Source: Flavobacterium sp. 5
Lineage (GTDB): Bacteria; Bacteroidota; Bacteroidia; Flavobacteriales; Flavobacteriaceae
Direction: 5' to 3'
Length of the DNA: 64,000 nucleotides
Assembly (NCBI RefSeq): GCF_002813295.1
Contig: NZ_PHUE01000001.1
Location: 3,596,001-3,660,000 of the forward strand
The translations under genes and the position numbers were made by a program. Shown here in pieces: positions 7,561-16,529 of this stretch; the stretch's first letter is position 1, and each line of letters opens with the position of its first letter. The notes beneath the pieces are model-generated. The model searched no databases. It was not told the DNA's origin and saw nothing but the letters and a program-made list of their open reading frames with translations.

Positions 7561-9576
7561 TTATTCTTGACCTAAATTTCTCAATTGTTTTAATTTTTCT
7601 TTCCAAACATCAAGGCTTTCTTTGTGAATAGCAATGTTTTTACGAACTTCTAATACTATTGAATTTTCTTTTTTAGCATTTTTTGTATTAGTAAAAAACT
7701 GAATGTTATTCTCTAATTGGAAAATTTCGTTTTGAACTTCTTCAATTTTTCTCATCAAGAAAATCTTCTCATTATCAAGTTTACGAGTATCGTTACTTTC
7801 AGATAAATGATCCATTCTGTTAGAGAAACGCATCATTTCAGTGTCTTTTTTGCTCAAGCTTAATTTTTCAAATAAAGCATCTAAGATTTTATTGAACTTT
7901 CCTTCGATATGTCTTCTTGGGAATGGAACTTTTCCAAATCCTTTCCAAGTTTCTATATGTAATTTGATGGCATCCAAATCTGTTTTGTGATCTCCTGTTA
8001 ATTCAAATGCTCTTAATGTTTCTAAATAGGCTTTCTTTTTGTCAAAAGCTTCTACTTCGTCAACGTTTTCTACACTTTTGTGTTCTTTTAATTTATCAAA
8101 ATAATGGTTACAAGCTTCTCTAAATTCATTCCAGATTTTATCAGAATATTTTCTAGGGACATGACCAATTTTTTTCCACTCTTCCTGAATTTGCTTCATA
8201 ATAGGAGTAGTACTTGCAAAATCAACGCTTTCTTGTAATTCTTTGGCTTTTTTAACCAAAGCAATTTTTTTATTAAGGTTGTCGTTTTGGTCTTTTTTAA
8301 TGTCTTTGTAAAAAGAATTTTTAAAGCTATTAAAGTTTCTTACAGCTGTTTTAAATGATGCCCAAGTAGCTTCATTTACATCAGATGGAACTTTTCCGGC
8401 AGAGAAAAAAGCAGTACGTAATGCCTCAACTTTTTCAATCTGAAGCAACCATTGTGAATGCGCATTTACTTTTTCAGTAGCTAAAACTTCAATTTGGGCA
8501 ATAATTTCTTTTTTCTTTTCCAGGTTTTCAAGTTCGGTTCCTCTTTGGCTTTCAAACAATACTTCACGCTTATCGTGCATTTTTTTTGTTAGCTCACTAA
8601 ATTGATTCCAAATCTCATCACGGTGTTCTCTAGAAACTGGTCCAATGTCTTCCTTCCAGATACGGTGAAGATCTTGAAGTTCTCTAAATGCTTTATTGAT
8701 ATCGGCTTCTTTTAATAATTCTTCAACACGAGCAACGATTTTTTGCTTTTGATCTAGATTGTATTTAAAGTCAATATCTCTTGCTTCTCTATCAAGGTGT
8801 AAATAGTCATAAAAATTCTCAACGTGGAAGTGATAATTATTCCAAACGTGATTGTATTTGTCTTTTGGAATAGAACCCGCATTTTTCCATCTTTCTCTTA
8901 ATTCATTAAAATGATTTAAGGTGTCTTTGATGTTGGCTTGCGGATTAATTAATTCTTTAAGTTCTTCTACAATGGCTAATCGAACCTCCAGATTGGTTTT
9001 TAAATTAGATTGAAGACTTTTAAAATGAACATTTTTATTGTCTTTGTATATCGTGTAATATTGATCAAACTTAGATTTTAAAGGAGAATGGTACTGGAAT
9101 TCTTCGTTAGGATCTTGGTTCTCCTGATTAAATTCTTCTCTTTTCTCTTCAATAAAGTGATTGTATTTGGCTAAAAATGCTTTTCGAATTTCTTCAACAT
9201 GCTCTTTAATAGACATTACTTTTTCATTTGTAACTAAATTTTTCAATTCATTTACAAGTGTTTCCATTGGTAATGCTTCATAATCAAGCAACGGAATGTC
9301 GTGACGCTCTTTTAATGTTTCATCTTCACTTTCCTCAGCATTTGTTTCGGCAATGGCGTCGAGAACGGTTTGCTTTTCATCGGCTGCATTTTCATCAGTT
9401 GTTGATACAGTTTCCACTTCTGGAATTACTGTATTTTCTTCTGCAACTGAATCGCTGATTTCATTTTCGGTCACTATAGGTGTTTCAGACTGAATTGTTT
9501 CTTGCAATTCACTTACTACTTTTCCGTCTGTCTCATTTTCGTTAAGAGCCAGGTTATCATTCTTTTCTTCTAACAT
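7561..9576 (-). CDS. DUF349 domain-containing protein
   Basis: A 671-residue cytoplasmic protein. An acidic, low-complexity N-terminus (about residues 1-95, rich in Glu, Val, Thr) is followed by repeated DUF349 modules. Each module is a helical unit of about 70 residues with a W-K-x-x-G/I core, for example RWKNAGSIPKDK, EEWKKIGHVPRKY and TWKGFGKVPFPRR. A coiled-coil C-terminus closes it. The function of DUF349 is unknown. The gene is alone with its own terminator, and its length is usual for flavobacterial homologues. Confidence 0.9.
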   Translation of the reverse strand: MLEEKNDNLALNENETDGKVVSELQETIQSETPIVTENEISDSVAEENTVIPEVETVSTTDENAADEKQTVLDAIAETNAEESEDETLKERHDIPLLDYEALPMETLVNELKNLVTNEKVMSIKEHVEEIRKAFLAKYNHFIEEKREEFNQENQDPNEEFQYHSPLKSKFDQYYTIYKDNKNVHFKSLQSNLKTNLEVRLAIVEELKELINPQANIKDTLNHFNELRERWKNAGSIPKDKYNHVWNNYHFHVENFYDYLHLDREARDIDFKYNLDQKQKIVARVEELLKEADINKAFRELQDLHRIWKEDIGPVSREHRDEIWNQFSELTKKMHDKREVLFESQRGTELENLEKKKEIIAQIEVLATEKVNAHSQWLLQIEKVEALRTAFFSAGKVPSDVNEATWASFKTAVRNFNSFKNSFYKDIKKDQNDNLNKKIALVKKAKELQESVDFASTTPIMKQIQEEWKKIGHVPRKYSDKIWNEFREACNHYFDKLKEHKSVENVDEVEAFDKKKAYLETLRAFELTGDHKTDLDAIKLHIETWKGFGKVPFPRRHIEGKFNKILDALFEKLSLSKKDTEMMRFSNRMDHLSESNDTRKLDNEKIFLMRKIEEVQNEIFQLENNIQFFTNTKNAKKENSIVLEVRKNIAIHKESLDVWKEKLKQLRNLGQE

Positions 9577-9911
9577 TTTGTAAATGTTTAAGGTTTTTAT
9601 TTATTGAATGCGAAAGATACTAAAGGTGCGCCAAAATACAAAATAAAACTTTTGATTATAGCTTATTATTTAAGGTAATTCTTTCTTTTTATACGTTATT
9701 TGAATTTGGTCTAGTTACTAACTCGTTTTTTTAAGTTTCTAAAAGGGAGTATGCGATTGATGGAAATTAGGAGAATGGTTTTTAGGATTAAAAAAAAATG
9801 AGTTTTTGAGCTGTTGTGAATGCTTTCAAATTTGTATTTTGGCTTAGATTCTAAATATGTTCGTTTTGTAATATTTTAAACAATCAAAACTAAAGAAGAA
9901 TTCGAGAGAAT
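9577..9911. other. 335-bp intergenic region between divergent genes
   Basis: AT-rich with no convincing gene or repeat. A weak plus-strand promoter is possible: TTG at 9814-9816, 18 nt, then TATTTTGG at 9835-9842, one mismatch from TAnnTTTG. This would give a ~65-nt leader for the lipoprotein gene. Nothing else stands out. Confidence 0.4.
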
Positions 9912-10883
9912 ATGCAAAACCTAATCAAGATCTATGTCTTATCTATTATTCTTTTTAGCTTAACTGCTTGTGGTGGAGGTAAAACTGCTTCGTCAACTGT
10001 ATCTGGTTTTAACACGGCTAATTCAATTACAACAATCAGTTCATCAGGCAATGAAAGTGTTCAAAAACTTACTGATTATACAAGCTATTCGGTTGCTAGT
10101 ATTGTTAACTGTGGACAAGGCATAGTGACTAATGTTAAAACCGTCAGTCTTTTTGGTGATTACGATGGAAAAGTACAAAATAAAAGTCTTTCTGATTTGA
10201 ACTTTAGTGGTTGGAATCACTCTACCAATGGAAATATTGCTGAATGGACCAATTTGAAATTGACAGGTAGTAGTTACAGTTTTGACAATAACATAAAAGC
10301 AAATAGTAGCTGTAACAATCTTAATACTATTGATATTGTGCTTTTAAAAAAAATTGCCGATTGGAATCATCAACACTCAAATGGTTTTGAATGTAATATC
10401 CTCGCTCGAGGTCATAAATTTGGAGATATCGAAAATCTGGTATTCGACTTGAAAATCAATAGTGCTAAAACCAAAATACCTAGTGTAGAAAGTTTAAAAG
10501 CTACTTATGCTAACTATGTAAATGATTCTATTGTTGATGCTTTGGAAGATGGTAAAGTCAATATAGGTATTACACTAGGCGACAATACAAACCTGAACGC
10601 CTCCATTATTATTCAATTAGATCAGAAAATTCTAAGTGATAAATGGGTTCGAGTGACTATCCCGATGGATCAGTTGTCATTCTATCAGGAAATTAATTAT
10701 AAACATACCAGCAAAACCCAGGCGGATTTGAATAATATTATAATTAACCGCATTCTGATAGTTGGGGAAACCAAAAGTGGTTCTGTACTGCGCGGTAAGA
10801 TTAATAATTGGAATGCAAACGTTCCAGAAACTTTTAAAGAAATGGATTTAAGCTTTAAGAAAATTGAATTCCAGTTGAAGTAG
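9912..10883 (+). CDS. hypothetical lipoprotein
   Basis: A 323-residue protein with a type II signal peptide: hydrophobic residues 5-17, lipobox LTAC with C20, then CGGGKTASS. The mature part is Ser/Thr/Asn-rich and predicted mostly beta. A ConA-like or carbohydrate-binding fold is possible from segments such as FSGWNHSTNGNIAEWTNLKL (about residues 98-117) but not established. No export acidic patch follows the Cys, so surface exposure is not indicated. It is a single gene convergent with aroE and shares its terminator hairpin. Confidence 0.75.
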   Translation: MQNLIKIYVLSIILFSLTACGGGKTASSTVSGFNTANSITTISSSGNESVQKLTDYTSYSVASIVNCGQGIVTNVKTVSLFGDYDGKVQNKSLSDLNFSGWNHSTNGNIAEWTNLKLTGSSYSFDNNIKANSSCNNLNTIDIVLLKKIADWNHQHSNGFECNILARGHKFGDIENLVFDLKINSAKTKIPSVESLKATYANYVNDSIVDALEDGKVNIGITLGDNTNLNASIIIQLDQKILSDKWVRVTIPMDQLSFYQEINYKHTSKTQADLNNIIINRILIVGETKSGSVLRGKINNWNANVPETFKEMDLSFKKIEFQLK

Positions 10884-10939
10884 GTTTTTTAGCTTTAAAA
10901 TAAAATATTCGAACAGAATAAAAGGGTTTATTTCTATAT

Positions 10940-10979
10940 CAAAAGCCCTCAAAATTAAGATCCATTTTGAGGGCTTTTG
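10940..10979. terminator. bidirectional terminator between lipoprotein and aroE
   Basis: Perfect 15-bp stem: CAAAAGCCCTCAAAA (10940-10954), 10-nt loop, complement at 10965-10979, with T-rich sequence on the right and A-rich on the left. It serves both convergent genes. Confidence 0.8.
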
Positions 10980-11001
10980 TTTTTTGTAAAATGAGGATTC
11001 T

Positions 11002-11751
11002 TTATTTGTTCCAAATTTTCCAAGCTTTTTCGGCTTGAAAAATAAGCATATCCATACCATTTTTTATTTTGGCTCCTTGAGCTTTTGCTTTGCTTAGAAA
11101 TGCAGTTTCTGCAGGATTATAAATTAAGTCGTAAGCAATATGTTTTTCTGTGAAGTATTCATAAGGGATAAGCGGAAAAGCATCAACATTCGGACTAGTT
11201 CCTACAGGAGAACAATTGATGATAATTTGATAGTTATCAAATGTAGTTGCATTGATTAGTTCGTAGCTAATACAGTTTTCTTTAGCTTCACGTGATACAA
11301 ATGTATAGGCAATGTCTAATTTGTCTAAAGCAAAAGCAACTCCTTTTGATGAACCGCCAGTTCCTAAAATAAGGGCTTTTTTATGATGCGTTTCCAATAA
11401 AGGCTTCAATGATTTTAGAAAACCATAATAATCGGTATTGTATCCTTTTAATTTTCCTTTTTTGGTGAATTTTATAGTATTTACTGCTCCAATTTCAGAT
11501 GCGTTTTTAGATAATTTATCCAAGAAAGGTAATATATCCTGCTTGTATGGAATAGTAACGTTTAGTCCATTAAGATCGGTATTGTTTTTCCTTAATTCAG
11601 TGAAATAATTGATTTCAGGAATATCAAAATTTTCATAAGAACAATTTTCAAAATGTTCATTACTGAATTTTTCTGTGAAATATCCTTTTGAAAAGGAATA
11701 ACTAATATTACGACCTAATAAGCCAAAACGTTTTCTTAAAACTTCAATCAT
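11002..11751 (-). CDS. aroE: shikimate dehydrogenase
   Basis: NADPH-dependent reduction of 3-dehydroshikimate in chorismate biosynthesis. The 249-residue protein has the substrate motif NVTIPYK with the catalytic Lys at 70, YNTD with D107, the nucleotide-binding loop GTGGSSKGVA (130-139) and the C-terminal NGMDMLIFQAEKAW. All key residues are intact. Its start codon overlaps the stop of the TPR gene by one base (TAATG), which suggests translational coupling. The two genes form an operon closed by the terminator at 10940-10979. Confidence 0.95.
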   Translation of the reverse strand: MIEVLRKRFGLLGRNISYSFSKGYFTEKFSNEHFENCSYENFDIPEINYFTELRKNNTDLNGLNVTIPYKQDILPFLDKLSKNASEIGAVNTIKFTKKGKLKGYNTDYYGFLKSLKPLLETHHKKALILGTGGSSKGVAFALDKLDIAYTFVSREAKENCISYELINATTFDNYQIIINCSPVGTSPNVDAFPLIPYEYFTEKHIAYDLIYNPAETAFLSKAKAQGAKIKNGMDMLIFQAEKAWKIWNK

Positions 11752-13148
11752 TATTGTATGTTATGTTTGTCAATATAATTTCTTACCATTTTCTTTTGCC
11801 ACACAACTGGAAATAAATCTTCTAGAAGTATGTAGTTTTCAGAATTTAAGCGTAAGGCATTACTCAAGTGAAATTTGGCTTTGATATTATCTGAAATCAT
11901 AAAATACAATCCTGCTAATCGATATTCGATTTCATTTTCCTCTGGGAAATACTCCGTAGCTTGTAGTAATGTTTGAATAGCGCTTTCGAATTCACCTAAA
12001 AACTGAAGGATATCTACCCAAAATAACCAAGTGTCAAGTTGGTGATCTCCAAATTCTACAGCTTTTCTATAGCCAAATTCAGCTTCTTCAAACAGGTTCA
12101 TTTGTTTGTTAATAGCTGCGAAACGTTTCCAGTACAATTTATTTTGATTGTCAATAGCTAAAGCCTTGTTGACAAAAAATAATGCTTTTTGGAAGTTTTT
12201 TTGGCGTACATAGAAATCGGTAATGGCAATCCAACCTTTGTCTAACAAAGGGTCTTCATGAACCGTTTTATTATAATATTTAAGAGCCAAAACTTTGTTG
12301 CCTAATCTTTCATAGCATTTACCTATTCGAAGTAAAGCATAGGAAGTAGCATCATCCAATTCCAATGTTCTGTTGTAGCTTTCAATAGCTAAATCATATT
12401 TTTTTAAGCGTTCCAGTGCTTTTGCTTTTTCCATAAAAGCACCAAGGAATTCTTCATCTATAAGAGTTGCATAATCAAATGCGCGGATGGCACTTTCATA
12501 TTCTTTTACGCCATAGAACAAGCGTCCCAACTGATGCCAAGCAATCTCGCTGTATGGATTTTTGTTGATGTATTTATTTAAATAAGCAATCGCTTCTTGG
12601 TTTTGGTCTAAAAATTCAAAACAATAAACCACATTATATAAAGCAGATTGGTCTTCTAAATCTTCTTCGAGACATTTTATAAAGCTTTCTTTGGCTAATT
12701 CAAGATTGTCCATAAAAAGATATTCCATACCAATTAAGTTGTACACATCGGCATAGTCATCAGTATATTGTAATGCTATTTTAAGCATTTCAACAGCTTT
12801 TTCATGTTGATCCCTTTTAGAGCAAATATTGGCCTTCTGAATATATATTTCTTCGTTTGTAGGTTCGATAGCGAACAACTCATTCAATAACTTTTCAGCT
12901 ATTTCGAGTTTATCATCATAAATTAGCATTTCTACTTGGACTAATTTAAGGCCACTAGATCTTGGATGTTGTTCCAAAGCTAATTTTAGAGCTTTTTTGG
13001 CCAATGCAGTCTTGCCCATATCGAGATAATGAAGAATAATTTCTTCAAATTCTTCGGAGTCAAAAAAGAGTACTTTGTTGGTTTTCAACATAGACTCAAA
13101 TTTGGATAGGGATAAGTTATAATCTTCTTCTTCGTTGCTTAATTGCAT
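11751..13148 (-). CDS. tetratricopeptide repeat protein
   Basis: A 465-residue soluble protein built of about ten TPR units, seen as repeated helix pairs with W/L-G-Y/F-A/G-P patterns. It has no signal peptide, so it is probably cytoplasmic. TPRs mediate protein-protein contacts and the partner is unknown. In flavobacteria this gene commonly sits directly upstream of aroE, as here with a one-base overlap. The ATG chosen gives the sequence MQLSNEEEDYNLSL, with no earlier start in frame. Confidence 0.85.
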   Translation of the reverse strand: MQLSNEEEDYNLSLSKFESMLKTNKVLFFDSEEFEEIILHYLDMGKTALAKKALKLALEQHPRSSGLKLVQVEMLIYDDKLEIAEKLLNELFAIEPTNEEIYIQKANICSKRDQHEKAVEMLKIALQYTDDYADVYNLIGMEYLFMDNLELAKESFIKCLEEDLEDQSALYNVVYCFEFLDQNQEAIAYLNKYINKNPYSEIAWHQLGRLFYGVKEYESAIRAFDYATLIDEEFLGAFMEKAKALERLKKYDLAIESYNRTLELDDATSYALLRIGKCYERLGNKVLALKYYNKTVHEDPLLDKGWIAITDFYVRQKNFQKALFFVNKALAIDNQNKLYWKRFAAINKQMNLFEEAEFGYRKAVEFGDHQLDTWLFWVDILQFLGEFESAIQTLLQATEYFPEENEIEYRLAGLYFMISDNIKAKFHLSNALRLNSENYILLEDLFPVVWQKKMVRNYIDKHNIQ

Positions 13149-13341
13149 ACTGTGTGTTTTTAAATTATCCTTAAATAAAATTAGGAAAACGTATTATTGA
13201 TATGAGGAAGATTTCTATTTGTTGTGAACAATTTAATTAACATGTTTTTTTTCAATAGTAATACTAAATATGAATGGTAATATAAAAGGCATTTTTTTAA
13301 AATATAAAATCTGAATTCTTTGTGTTTTATTCAAATATAAA

Positions 13342-14532
13342 TTATTTATCTTTAGCCATAATCTCGTTCATTACTTCTATAATTATCGCGCAACCTTCTC
13401 GAATTTCTTCTTCCGAAATAGTAAGAGGTGGAGTAATTCGGATGGCACAGCCTTCAAACAGCAACCAAAATAGAATTAAACCTCTGTCTTGGCATTTTAA
13501 AATCACTTCATTTGTGATGTCAGCATTCGCAGTCATAGCTGCAAGCATTAATCCTCTTCCTCTTATTTCCTGTATCAAAGGATGTACCAAAAGTGATCTA
13601 AAAAGTTTTTCTTTCTCTAAAGTATCTGTAATTATATTGGTTTCAGTTAATTCTTTCAAAGTCGCTAAGCAAGCTGACGCTATGACAGGGTGTCCTCCAA
13701 ACGTAGTAATGTGGCCTAATTTTGGATTTTCTGTCAATAAATCCATCATTGCTGATGAAGTGGTGAAAGCTCCTACTGGCATTCCGCCTCCCATTCCTTT
13801 TCCCATCACAACAATATCTGGAACTACATCATAGTTTTGAAATCCAAAAAGAGCACCAGTTCTACCAAAACCTGGTTGAATTTCATCTAAGATCATCAAA
13901 GCACCTACTTCAATACACCTTGCTTTTACTTTTTGCAGAAAATCATTATGTGGCTCAATAAAGCCAGCTCCACCTTGAATGGTTTCTAATAAGATTCCAG
14001 CTGTTTTGGTAGTTATTTTTTGTAAATCAGCTTCGTTATTGAATGTTATAAAATCGATATCTGGAAGTAAAGGACGAAAAGCTTGTTTGCGTTCTTCAAA
14101 TCCCATTACGCTCATTGATCCCATGGTATTTCCATGATAGGCATTGTGACATGAAATAAGTTGACTCCTTCCTGTTACTCTTTTTGCAAGTTTCAAAGCG
14201 CCTTCAATTGCTTCTGTTCCTGAATTAACCAAATAGGTTTTGTCTAAGGGAGCGGGTAGAAGAGATGCCATTAACTTACAATATTCTACCGCAGGACTTT
14301 GTGAATATTCACCATAAACCATAACATGCGAATATTTGTCTAATTGGTCTTTTATAGCATCATTTACTCTTTTATTTTGATGACCAAGAGTACAAGCAGA
14401 GACACCTGCTACAAAATCTAAATATTTTTTATTATCAGTGTCAAAAATATAAGATCCTATGGCATGTGAGACTTCCATACCCAAAGGATAAGGGGAAGTT
14501 TGTGCTTGATATTTTATGAAATCGGGATTCAC
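13342..14532 (-). CDS. class III aminotransferase (acetylornithine/4-aminobutyrate type)
   Basis: A 396-residue PLP-dependent fold-type I enzyme. SGTEAIEGALK lies at residues 104-114, the PLP-contacting DEIQPGFGRTG has D216, and the internal aldimine Lys is probably K245 in VVMGKGMGGG. Family members transfer the omega-amino group of ornithine, acetylornithine, GABA or lysine. The exact substrate cannot be read from sequence, and no arginine or lysine pathway gene adjoins. The start codon is GTG, since no in-frame ATG lies upstream. It is 77 nt downstream of the OstA-like gene on the same strand. Confidence 0.88.
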   Translation of the reverse strand: MNPDFIKYQAQTSPYPLGMEVSHAIGSYIFDTDNKKYLDFVAGVSACTLGHQNKRVNDAIKDQLDKYSHVMVYGEYSQSPAVEYCKLMASLLPAPLDKTYLVNSGTEAIEGALKLAKRVTGRSQLISCHNAYHGNTMGSMSVMGFEERKQAFRPLLPDIDFITFNNEADLQKITTKTAGILLETIQGGAGFIEPHNDFLQKVKARCIEVGALMILDEIQPGFGRTGALFGFQNYDVVPDIVVMGKGMGGGMPVGAFTTSSAMMDLLTENPKLGHITTFGGHPVIASACLATLKELTETNIITDTLEKEKLFRSLLVHPLIQEIRGRGLMLAAMTANADITNEVILKCQDRGLILFWLLFEGCAIRITPPLTISEEEIREGCAIIIEVMNEIMAKDK

Positions 14533-14609
14533 TTTTATAAGTTTTAAAGGTTTGTAGTTTTGTTTTCAATGCCAAAACATGTAACCTGAATTTTACTAAT
14601 ATATTTAGT

Positions 14610-16241
14610 TTATTTCTTTGAATTTTTCTTATCGTAATTCAAAGTTTCTTTTCGAACTTTCATAGGGACACTTTCTTTTGCTTTGTCTTTTTGAGTTGCT
14701 TCAATGATTTTTAGTTCTTCGGCATTTTCTTCTTCGCTAAAAACATCATCTTTAGATTTTATTCTTTCATCGCCACGCCAATTTAGTCCCCGAAGTGTTC
14801 TGGCATTTTCGGGTAATTCAGATTCAGGGTATATATCTCCGTCTACTTGTGTGAAAAAAGTAATCGTATCTATTGCATTTTGATCAAAAATAATATTGAT
14901 TTTACTACTTACATTTTTATTAATTCCGATGAGCTCCTTAGCATCATTTCTCATGTAGTATATAACTTCAGCATTTTTTATTATATCTACATCATGGAGT
15001 TTTCCATCTTTGAATTTTCCAAATAAATTTTGCCCTTTGGTTTGATTATATCCAGTTCCGAGTGTGTCTTTTGAGACTAGAAAAGTATTGTTGAGGACTT
15101 TGAGGGAATCTAGTTTTTGTGTTTTTTTATCCCCAATAAGATGCATTATGTCTCCGGTTATTTGGCTATCTCCATTCCAAAGTATTGGGTTTCCTATTAA
15201 TTTTGTCAAAGAAATTTTAGAGCTAGAATGAATAGAATCACATTTTCCACTCATATCAGTTTTGTAAAAACGAACATTGTTAAAAGCACGGAGGATTCTA
15301 TCTCCTTCTTTACCTGTAACCATTAGTTTTTTGCCATGAATATAGACTGAGTCGTTGTCTACAAAATTGACAGCCAATGCTCTTTTGGTTACAAACATAG
15401 AGTCTTTGTTCTTGTATAATTCAGCATAATGTCCTCGAACAACACCACGATTGATAGAATCAGTTATTTTTACATTTCGAGTTGCTGATGCAAATTCTTT
15501 ATTTCGGTCATAATACAAGCTATCTCCTTTTATGACTCGGTCATCATATTTGATGTAGGATTTATCTAAAAAATGAGCTAGATTTTTTTTGGTATCATAA
15601 AATCCTTTTTCAGTATAAATGTAATTAGTTTTACTGGTAATTGTAGATGGTCCAAATAAGTAAGAATGCCCTGAATTACTGTAAAAATCTAAATGATTAG
15701 ACTTGATTTCATAAGTTTTATTGGTAAGTGTTACCGCAGTTAAAAATTGAAATTTTTTCTGTTTTACGTAATATCTTCCCGATTTACTTTTTAAAGTATT
15801 GTCTTTGTTGATAATAGTTCCGTCTGTGTTGTAAAATACTTCTTGAATATTTCGATCAAAATTAATAGTATCAGTTGCTAAAGTAGCATCGGGTGAGCTC
15901 ATTACAGCATTACCGGTTGCAAAGGCTTTTTTTAATTCGCCACTATACTCTGCATAATTACTATTTAAATATAAAGTGTCTCCCTGCACCAATTGAACAT
16001 TTCCAAAAGCTTTTAAATAATTTTCTTTCTGAAAAAAATAGGCTTTATTGCAGGTTAGGATTACGCCATCATGGCTTACTTTTACATTTCCAGTAAGTAA
16101 AAGAGCATCTGGATACTTTAGCTGATCAACATCGGCAAAGTCAGATTGTTCAATATGTATTTTTTTTGGAGCTTGTGCCAAAACAAAGGTTGTACTAAGT
16201 AATACCAGGTTATAAATAATGAAATATAAAGATTTCTTCAA
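14610..16241 (-). CDS. OstA-like / LptA-domain organic solvent tolerance protein
   Basis: A 543-residue exported protein with signal peptide (about residues 1-22, ending VLAQ). It is followed by repeated beta-jellyroll strands of the OstA/LptA type: alternating G-N-V-x-V-x-x-x-D and Y-x-x-x-D motifs. LptA domains carry lipopolysaccharide across the periplasm. This long Bacteroidetes form probably shares the beta-jellyroll fold, with an LPS transport role inferred. A highly charged C-terminus (about 500-543) is probably disordered. It starts with ATG, and the aminotransferase lies downstream. Confidence 0.85.
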   Translation of the reverse strand: MKKSLYFIIYNLVLLSTTFVLAQAPKKIHIEQSDFADVDQLKYPDALLLTGNVKVSHDGVILTCNKAYFFQKENYLKAFGNVQLVQGDTLYLNSNYAEYSGELKKAFATGNAVMSSPDATLATDTINFDRNIQEVFYNTDGTIINKDNTLKSKSGRYYVKQKKFQFLTAVTLTNKTYEIKSNHLDFYSNSGHSYLFGPSTITSKTNYIYTEKGFYDTKKNLAHFLDKSYIKYDDRVIKGDSLYYDRNKEFASATRNVKITDSINRGVVRGHYAELYKNKDSMFVTKRALAVNFVDNDSVYIHGKKLMVTGKEGDRILRAFNNVRFYKTDMSGKCDSIHSSSKISLTKLIGNPILWNGDSQITGDIMHLIGDKKTQKLDSLKVLNNTFLVSKDTLGTGYNQTKGQNLFGKFKDGKLHDVDIIKNAEVIYYMRNDAKELIGINKNVSSKINIIFDQNAIDTITFFTQVDGDIYPESELPENARTLRGLNWRGDERIKSKDDVFSEEENAEELKIIEATQKDKAKESVPMKVRKETLNYDKKNSKK

Positions 16242-16529
16242 GGGTCTTGATTTTTTTGTAAATTTATGAAAAATGAGACAAACCCTTTAAATATTAGGAT
16301 TTATTTATAACAGTTTGTTAGAGGAATAGGGTGAGGAATTTTTTTAGAAAATAAATAGTTATAAACAAAGAGATTTTCTATTACGTTGTAGTGGTTTTCG
16401 ACTGGTAAAAAGTCTATGTTCTAGAGGTGTTGTTTGTTGTTTTTTTTTGAAAAATCCTTAAATTTATAGGTTGGTACAATATTGATAAGTGTCAATTGTA
16501 TATTTTTAATTTTTATGATTTAAAAAAAA